Shown piece by piece: positions 57,741 through 64,000 of a stretch of 64,000 nt of DNA. The translations under genes were made by a program, and so were the position numbers. Every line of letters begins with the position of its first letter. Position 1 is the first letter of the stretch. The DNA lies in the NCBI RefSeq assembly GCF_949987515.2, contig NC_082688.1, positions 78,930,731-78,994,730 of the forward strand, given 5' to 3'. The stretch is from Delphinus delphis (Eukaryota; Chordata; Mammalia; Artiodactyla; Delphinidae). The notes beneath the pieces are model-generated. The model was not told the origin of the DNA. It was given only the letters and a program-made list of their open reading frames with translations, and made no database searches.

Positions 57741-58734
57741 AGAATAATGGCTCTAGGTCAATATTCTAAATATCTAGGACATGTATGTAGCTCCATTTTG
57801 GGCAAAGAATTATTTAATTTGCTTCATCTCCTTTAGAAGCCTGCAGACAAGTTAACGAAATACCATTTCATACTGACTTCCTTTCCAAAAATTCGCTCAG
57901 TCAGGATCTACGATATGCACTCCAAATTGGACAGATAACAGTATAATTTTATACAACAAGAACACTGAGTATGTTTACAAATAACTGCCTAATAACAATC
58001 AAGAAAACGGCATCTTGTCTCCACAAACCCACAGAAAACTGTTACATCCATCTAGATATAAGTGCTTTATGTTAACACAAAGGCAATAGTTCTTTAAAAG
58101 TATCCCTAGATACATCATATTTTAAATCACTGACAATATTCCTAGTATCTTGTAGTTTTAATGCTGAACTTAGGTTCTAAGCCACTGAATAAAACTAGAG
58201 ATAAAATCATTATAATGAGATTTTCCTGTTTTTTTCCCAATAAAAACAAAGCCAAAAAACAACAAAAACACCATCTTAGCTACAATACAAGAGGTGTCTG
58301 TTATTTTCAAGAACATAGCACTTGCTTTTGGTTAATAGTGATTTCTGAAACCTCTAATGCTAATACATTTTTCCAAGATTTTAAAGAATTGCTTTAGTCA
58401 CTTGTATTGGTGAGTCTCAAAGCATGGAAGAATAACTTTCAGTGTTTCCAAAGAAAAGACAGTTGCCATTACGTCAAACTGTGAGACTGGATTGCTCTCA
58501 TTTTCAGTTTCTTTGAAGGTCTTGAGGACCATACATGGGTCTGAGCCCAAATCTTCCCCAGTGTTAAAGGTTGATTGCAAGGTCCTGCCCATTTCAGTAC
58601 TGGCATGGAGAGCTTTAGGAAGCTAGACTGTTTCCAGAGATCCTCAGAAAGCACTGTCTTCAAATCAAAAAGTGTACCAAGATGGTATTTGTGCTATTTG
58701 CTGTTTTTCTTTCTTTCACATTTAAAAAAATACT
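57741..58734. other. No recognised feature
   Basis: Nothing recognised. Overlapping frames at 58398-58663 have no signature. Confidence 0.45.
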
Positions 58735-59130
58735 TACCATATACCAGGAAATGTGATAACTGCTTTAAATAACTCTTTTAATTTTTTTTTTTTTTTTTTT
58801 GCGGTACGCGGGCTTCTCACTGTTGTGGCCTCTCTCGTTGCAGAGCACAGGCTCCAGACGTGCAGGCTCAGCGGCCATGGCTCACGGGCCTAGCCACTCT
58901 GTGGCATGTGGGATCTTCCCGGACTGGGGCACGAACCCGTGTCCCCTGCATCGGCAGGTGGACTCTCAACCACTAAGCTACCAGGGAAGCCCCAGCTCTT
59001 TTAATTTTTAATCTTTCACAAGTACTACATGAGATTAAATAACTTGCTAAGAGAAAGTGGCGGGTAAAGGATTTAAACTCTATCCCTATGACTGCATGTC
59101 CCCTGGTCTTAGTGGCTATGCTTTTGTGTC
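58735..59130 (-). mobile_element. MIR SINE split by a CHR SINE
   Basis: Left part 58735-58786 (CCATATACCAGGAAATGTGATAACTGCTTTAAATAAC) and right part 59010-59130 (GATTAAATAACTTGCTAAGAG, TGGCGGGTAAAGGATTTAAACTC) join into one reversed MIR once the SINE and one TSD copy are removed. Confidence 0.68.
58773..59009 (-). mobile_element. CHR-2-like SINE inside a MIR, perfect TSD
   Basis: Body 58787-58995: T-run, GCGGTACGCGGGCTTC, ending CTACCAGGGAAGCCCC. The TSD CTCTTTTAATTTTT is perfect (58773-58786, 58996-59009). Confidence 0.94.
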
Positions 59131-61000
59131 CCAGATCAAGATGCATGAAGTTCACGAAGGAAATATTACACCCTTGAACACTACAAGTCCAAATTATAAA
59201 GCAACCATCATAAGGAAAGTAGTGACTTAAAACTGACCTGAAACCAGACTGTGCCCAATTGTTCATTCATTTGTTACAATAATAAATATCTGTTTCCAGG
59301 CATCCACTGACCATGATTCCCTCAGGAAACAGGGCCATCTTGACATGCTGAGGTATACTGTTTCCAAACAGAACTAGTTGGAGTACCCAGCAGAGTGTAA
59401 TCAACTTCCTTTGGCTATAAGGATGTATCTGTTGGAAGCAAAGCCATATCCAAACTAGCTAGGTCCAAATCACAGGAGCAGCTATCTTGCCCTATTTTCA
59501 GAATAATGATAGTCTCAATGTGGTTCAGATATTTAGAAAAGAGTGGTAAAAAATGAGGTGGGACACTGAACCAAAACGTGCCACAATGATATGGACAAAG
59601 CAAAGATACACTGGAAACAAGCACGTTCCAAGAAACTTACCTACAGATATGTGAATGATGAAAACCATGGAACGTGTACAGTGAAAAAGGAGCTGGACCA
59701 CAGGTACAAAGTGACCAGAGAAGGTAGATCCTCAGTGAATCTATGAACTTGATTCCTGGTGGACTCAGTTTACTCAGCTACTTGTTCAGGCCATAGAGCC
59801 AAGCATGGTGCTCTTGGTAAGAAAGTAAACATCTGTGAAAGGAGTGAAACCCCAAGTTCAGAACAAAAGATCTCACAAAGACTCATAAACAGAAAACAAC
59901 AAGTAAATATGTACATACATAAATGAAAACAAACTTCCCATATATAAGTATATTGAGGAGAACAAAACTAAATCCAAACTTATATTTAAACTGTCCCTTT
60001 TAAATGATCTAAAAAAGAAACATTTATCTTCAGTTGGGAATGAAAGAAAGGTTTTTTGACTGCACAGCTTGTTCAGTTCAGTTCTGCTTTCTAGAAACAT
60101 TGACAATGGGAGGAAGGTTAATAAGTTCCCCTGGTGGTTGTCAGGGCATACACACTAGAGAGGAGAAAGAATGAATTCTTCTTATTTCCAGACAATCTGT
60201 TTTTCTTTTCACTCTAATGCAACATGCCAAGTGCTCCTATTACAGTAATTTACTGTAATATATATGGTGAGATGACCCTGACACCAGGCAAAGCAAAGAA
60301 TGTGTCTATTTCTCAAATAATTGAAAAACAGACACAAACATTTTCTTTAAAAATGGACCATTAGATTGTCCACATAGCATGGTGACTAGTGGAATACTTA
60401 AGGAACAATGCCACCTGTATTTATATATTTCTGGACAGGTACAGCTGACGGTATAAACTCATTTTATGAGATTGCTAAAACAGCTGCAGGAAAGAGATAA
60501 GGACATTTTATCATTTTAATTTGCTATCGCCTAAACATAATGGCAGTGTAACAACATTGCCTGGGATTATTGCAAATAATCTGTCATCAGAATTGATGGT
60601 ATTTACCAAAGCAGTTTCACTAGCAAACTTCAGTCTGTTCTTAGGTTTGAAAAATAAAAATCTACTTCATGCCAAATGAAAATGCCCTTGGTTTTACCTA
60701 TACTAATAAATAATAATAGCATTAACTGCAACAAAACTGATTTGAGATAAAGAACATTATTCTGCTGAAAAACAAATAATTACCCTGCAAAGGTATATCA
60801 AAAGAAAGTATATCCAGACTGTCTGACTTAACAGAATTACTACTTAAAGCCACATTTATACCTAGTTTTTAAAAGCATCTTAATTCTTATTCACTGAAAC
60901 ACAACTCTGTTTATGTAATTCTTTGCATTTGTTAAAAACCAACAACCTTGATAAACTCAATAAAGAAATTTATTCCCAGAGCCTCATGATCAGTTCCAAG
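59131..61000. other. Repeat-poor stretch with no recognised gene
   Basis: I recognise no repeat family over about 1.9 kb. Part of it (60400-60800) contains several TAAT and ATTA cores, and may be conserved regulatory DNA. Sequence alone cannot show that. Confidence 0.4.
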
Positions 61001-61236
61001 CCAGATCTTTTTTTTTTTTTTTTTTTTTTCACAGTATGCGGGCCTCTCACTGCTGTGGCCTATCCCGTTGCGGAGCACAGGCTCCGGACACACAGGCTCA
61101 GCAGCCATGGCTCACGGGCCCAGCAGCTCCGTGGCATGTGGGATCCTCCCAGACCGGGGCACAAACCCGTGTCCCCTGCATCAGCAGGTGGACTCTCAAC
61201 CACTGCGCCACCAGGGAAGCCCGTCAGACCATTTTT
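61001..61236 (-). mobile_element. CHR-2-like SINE, reverse
   Basis: Body about 61014-61222: a run of about 22 T, CAGTATGCGGGCCTCTCACTG, ending GCGCCACCAGGGAAGCCC. Flanks CCAGATCTTTTT and TCAGACCATTTTT are an imperfect TSD. Confidence 0.93.
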
Positions 61237-61904
61237 ATGTTGAATTTCCTACCAAACAAATACTGTAAGTGGTCAGAAACAGACTGTCAGTCACGATGGC
61301 AATATAAAAATTAGGCTAACTCCATCAGGGACTTATACTGGGTATGGGGTGGGGAGGTTATTGGTTTGTCTTTTCCATTAAAAGGAGAAGAATCTTTGCT
61401 GACATTGACCTAAGGACCTAAGACACACAAGCCCTATTTCGTATCCATTTGAGCAGCTGCAGCTCTCCTATAAGAATATTCCCCCACTCTTCCACAGCTG
61501 AGAGGCTTCTTCCTTGCAATACCAATAGCACTTATTGTTTGCACAATTCAGTTAAACATAGGTCATAATCTGTTTTCATAGTCATAGAACTGAGAAAGAT
61601 TTTTGGGAGAAGGGCAACTGGAAATCACATTGCTGGGTATTATGTGCCAGACATTTCTCACGGACAGAGAGCTAATGTGGGGGAAAAGCTGGGAATTCAG
61701 AACATTTCCTCTGACTCCAAAACCTCTCTAAGACCTCTCTGTGATTATACTGCTGTTTCTGTCAAATGTCCAGATAGGTTTGTAAGTAACCTGAAATCAC
61801 GGACAAGGTCTTATATATTTCTGTGCACCCAGGATTACCTGCTCAACCATGGTTATGAAAAACCATTCGGTAGAGATTTGTAAACCATAATTTACAACTA
61901 AATG
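61223..61904. other. No recognised feature
   Basis: Nothing recognised beyond the SINE edge. Confidence 0.5.
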
Positions 61905-62470
61905 TTGCTAGAAAGAAGACCTAAATAGACATTTCTCCAAAGAAGACATACAGATGGCCAACAGGCACATGAAAAGACGTTCAACATAGCTAATTATTAG
62001 GGAAATGCAAATCAAAACTCATATCAGTCAGAATGGCCATCATCAAAAGTCTACAAATAATAAATGCTGGAGAGGGTGTGGAGAAAAGGGAACCCTCCTA
62101 CACTGCTGGTGGGAATGTAAATTTGTGCAGCGACTTTGGAGAACAATATGGAGGTTCCTTCAAGAAAACTAAAAAGAGTGTTACCATATGATCTAGCAAT
62201 CCCACTCCTGGACATACAATCAGAGAAAATTGGAATTTAAAAAGATACATGCACCCCAGTGTTTGTAAAGCACTGTTTACAATAGCCAAGACATAGAAAC
62301 AACCTAAATGTCCATCAACAACTGAACAGATAAAGAAGATGTGGTACATAGATACAATGGAATATTACTCAGCCATGAAAAAGAATGAAATAATGCCATT
62401 TGCAGCAACATGGATGGACCAAGAGATTATCATACTAAGTGAAGTAAGTCATTCAGAGAAAGACAAATAC
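61905..62470 (+). mobile_element. L1 ORF2 3' fragment lacking its 3' UTR
   Basis: AGAAGACCTAAATAGACATTTCTCCAAAGAAGACATACAGATGGCC (61914-61959), AATGCTGGAGAGGGTGTGGAG, ATGTGGTACATAGATACAATGGAATATTACTCAGCC. The surviving frame at 62339-62524 includes the ORF2 end (MEYYSAMKKNEIMPFAATWM). L1 homology stops abruptly at 62470 inside the element. Confidence 0.9.
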
Positions 62471-62592
62471 AGAGACATTTTTGGTTGCCTCTATCTGGGG
62501 AGAGGGGTTGCTATTAGCATCTAGGGCACAGAGGCCAGGGATGCTGCTAAGTGTACTAAAGCGGACAGGACACACTCCCACAACAAATTTCA
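62470..62592 (-). mobile_element. MER20-type hAT fragment, truncated
   Basis: ACATTTTTGGTTGCC, GTTGCTATTAGCATCTAG, CAGAGGCCAGGGATGCTGCTAAGTGTACTAAAGCGGACAGGACA and CCCACAACAAA match MER20 in reverse. One end is missing and joins the L1 directly. Confidence 0.82.
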
Positions 62593-62871
62593 AAGAGCAC
62601 TAGTAATGAGAAGGCCTGTCACAGACCCTTCCATAGAGGCACCTACTTTCCACTTTTTAAGCTGTTTTTTATGACTTCCACATGTCTCCAAATTTCTAAA
62701 CAACATGCATGCCCTGCTGTCTTTTGCGTTGCAAATTAAGTACATTATCTGTTGACTTTAAATTATGAAGATGATAATTCAGTTCTCTTTTACTATCGTT
62801 TTCTCTGCTTTTCTACAATTTCCTCCTGAAATACTTAGATTGAAATTGTTGGTTAAATAAGTATTCAGTGT

Positions 62872-62960
62872 TTATATAGTTTATACATTTATATATATGT
62901 GTGTGTGTATATATATACACACACACATATATATGGTTTAGATATATATATCTAATGTAC
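62872..62960. repeat. TA/TG/CA microsatellite forming a perfect palindrome
   Basis: 62891-62934 is a 44-bp perfect inverted repeat with no spacer: (AT)4(GT)5 AT-rich centre (AC)5(AT)4. More TA runs follow at 62942-62953. Confidence 0.95.
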
Positions 62961-63473
62961 AGGCATAAATACATAAATATTGCCTATACAAATATTACTC
63001 ACAACTGAGAACTGTTTTGTTTATTTGATTGAATGTTTTTTTCATTAATGTTTCTCTGTACATGTTGCTAGTTCTTCACACACCTTCCTAAAGTCTTAAA
63101 GTCTTTAAATGAAATGTTATACATGGTAGATCACATTAGTTACATTATTAATTTGATTTGTTTAAGGATATCTTTTCTGAGACTTCCATGTTCTTGCTAT
63201 TTGGATTGGCTTCTCTCTAATTCTACTGCATGGCCATTATCTGGGTATTACCTCTCCTTGGATGTTCACAATTCCTTTTGTATTCCTCCTGGTTTGATTG
63301 CCTATTTTCTGAAGCCTATACCTTCATCTTTCTTGGTACACTCTCTTGTTTTGATGGAGCATATCCATCTTCCAATAGTTATGTCAAGTTCAAAAGTCAG
63401 AGCAATGTCAGAAGGCTTGGTTATTTTTCCCCTCAACAGGCCAGAATCTTGAATCACACTGCTCCAATCCAAG
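62961..63473. other. Unassigned, possibly an old repeat
   Basis: 63180-63400 (TTGGTACACTCTCTTGTTTTGATGGAGCATATCC) looks like a phrase from old interspersed repeats. I cannot name it. Two open frames here (63114-63452, 63230-63502) overlap in different frames and have no signature. Confidence 0.35.
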
Positions 63474-63621
63474 CTCAGAGTCCCTCAACCTCAACAGATT
63501 AGAATTACTTGGGTACCAACTAATTCAAAATCTCTGGATGTGGGACCCAGGTGCCAGAAGTCTCTAAAACTCCTCAGGTCGTTCCAAGCCTGAGGTTCAG
63601 CAGAGATTGAGAAGCACTGAT
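63474..63621 (-). mobile_element. MER5A-type hAT MITE, reverse
   Basis: CAACAGATTAGAATTACTTGGGTACC, TCTCTGGATGTGGGACCCAGG and the end GATTGAGAAGCACTG fit MER5A. Confidence 0.75.
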
Positions 63622-64000
63622 CTATTTACTTCTTAAATATTTTTAAATTTCCACCCGTCACCCCTAGATCCAGAAGTAGCTGGTACTGCCTCTTCCTGCA
63701 CATTTTTTTTTGTTGATTACACAGTGTAAATCTGGATGTGTCTCAGTTTTTCCCACTAATAATACAGTATTTGTTTTTGTAGAGTCTGATAATCAGTCAG
63801 CACTTATCTGTTTTACATCTTCCAAATATAGTTTTCTTACTTCCTCCTTTGTTGTTTTACAAATTTTTACACTGTTTTGTCTTGACAATAAAACTCCCAT
63901 TCCTATTAGTTTTGATGGTGTAGGAAAAACTAAAGGTCTTTGTCCAATCCCCCACCTCCATGGAACTCAGATCCGTGATCTGAAAAATCCAAGGACATGC
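63622..64000. other. No recognised feature to window end
   Basis: Nothing securely recognised. Confidence 0.45.

Noticed and set aside
1..64000. A new multi-gene biological system
   Set aside because: I looked for clustered genes, defence systems, arrays and operons on both strands. The window is mammalian non-coding DNA made mainly of known repeat classes, and nothing supports such a system.

Overview
This is vertebrate nuclear DNA from a placental mammal, almost certainly a cetacean. Eight copies of a tRNA-derived SINE (about 200-320 bp) carry the GCTTCCCTGGTGGCG head and, in the younger copies, the GGCCCGCGTACCGC end before a poly-A tail. This is the CHR-type SINE of whales and dolphins. 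L1 copies have cetartiodactyl-style 3' ends. MIR, L2, MaLR/ERVL LTRs, Tigger and Charlie/MER DNA transposons give the usual old placental background. I cannot fix the species.

I find no functional protein-coding gene, tRNA, rRNA or CRISPR array. The DNA is AT-rich and reads as intergenic or deep-intron sequence. Nearly every open frame is short and unsupported; the longer recognisable ones are L1 ORF2 debris. The one clear gene-derived locus is a 5'-truncated processed pseudogene of ferritin light chain (FTL) on the minus strand, 36776-38536, split in two by a later L1 insertion.

Layout: 0-6 kb, MaLR end, inverted L1M fragment, L2, MIR and two MLT2-like LTRs. 6-14 kb, CA and GAGT/GT microsatellites, an MLT1D LTR, a Tigger-like 235-bp element, a CHR SINE, MIRs and an MLT1 LTR with a younger MaLR LTR inside it. 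15-19 kb, a 2.4-kb L1 with clear target-site duplications (TSDs) and a foreign poly-A insert, then a deleted Tigger1. 21-30 kb, CHR SINEs, a twin-primed L1, an old element carrying a 53-bp triplication, an L1 fragment and an MER1-type hAT. 30-38 kb, CHR SINEs, an old L1M, L2, L1 and the FTL pseudogene. 38-48 kb, MIR, L2 and a decayed hAT transposase element with an L1 and a SINE inserted into it. 48-64 kb, an unidentified poly-A-tailed segment, a second inverted L1, an MLT1 LTR, MER5A copies, MIR/L2, SINEs, and an L1/MER20 junction followed by a 44-bp perfect palindrome.

No genes work together here. What the window records is an order of insertions: old MIR/L2/MLT/hAT elements, then L1s, then the cetacean SINEs and microsatellite growth. 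Family names come from remembered consensus sequences, without a database search; most boundaries are good to about 5-20 bp unless TSDs are given.
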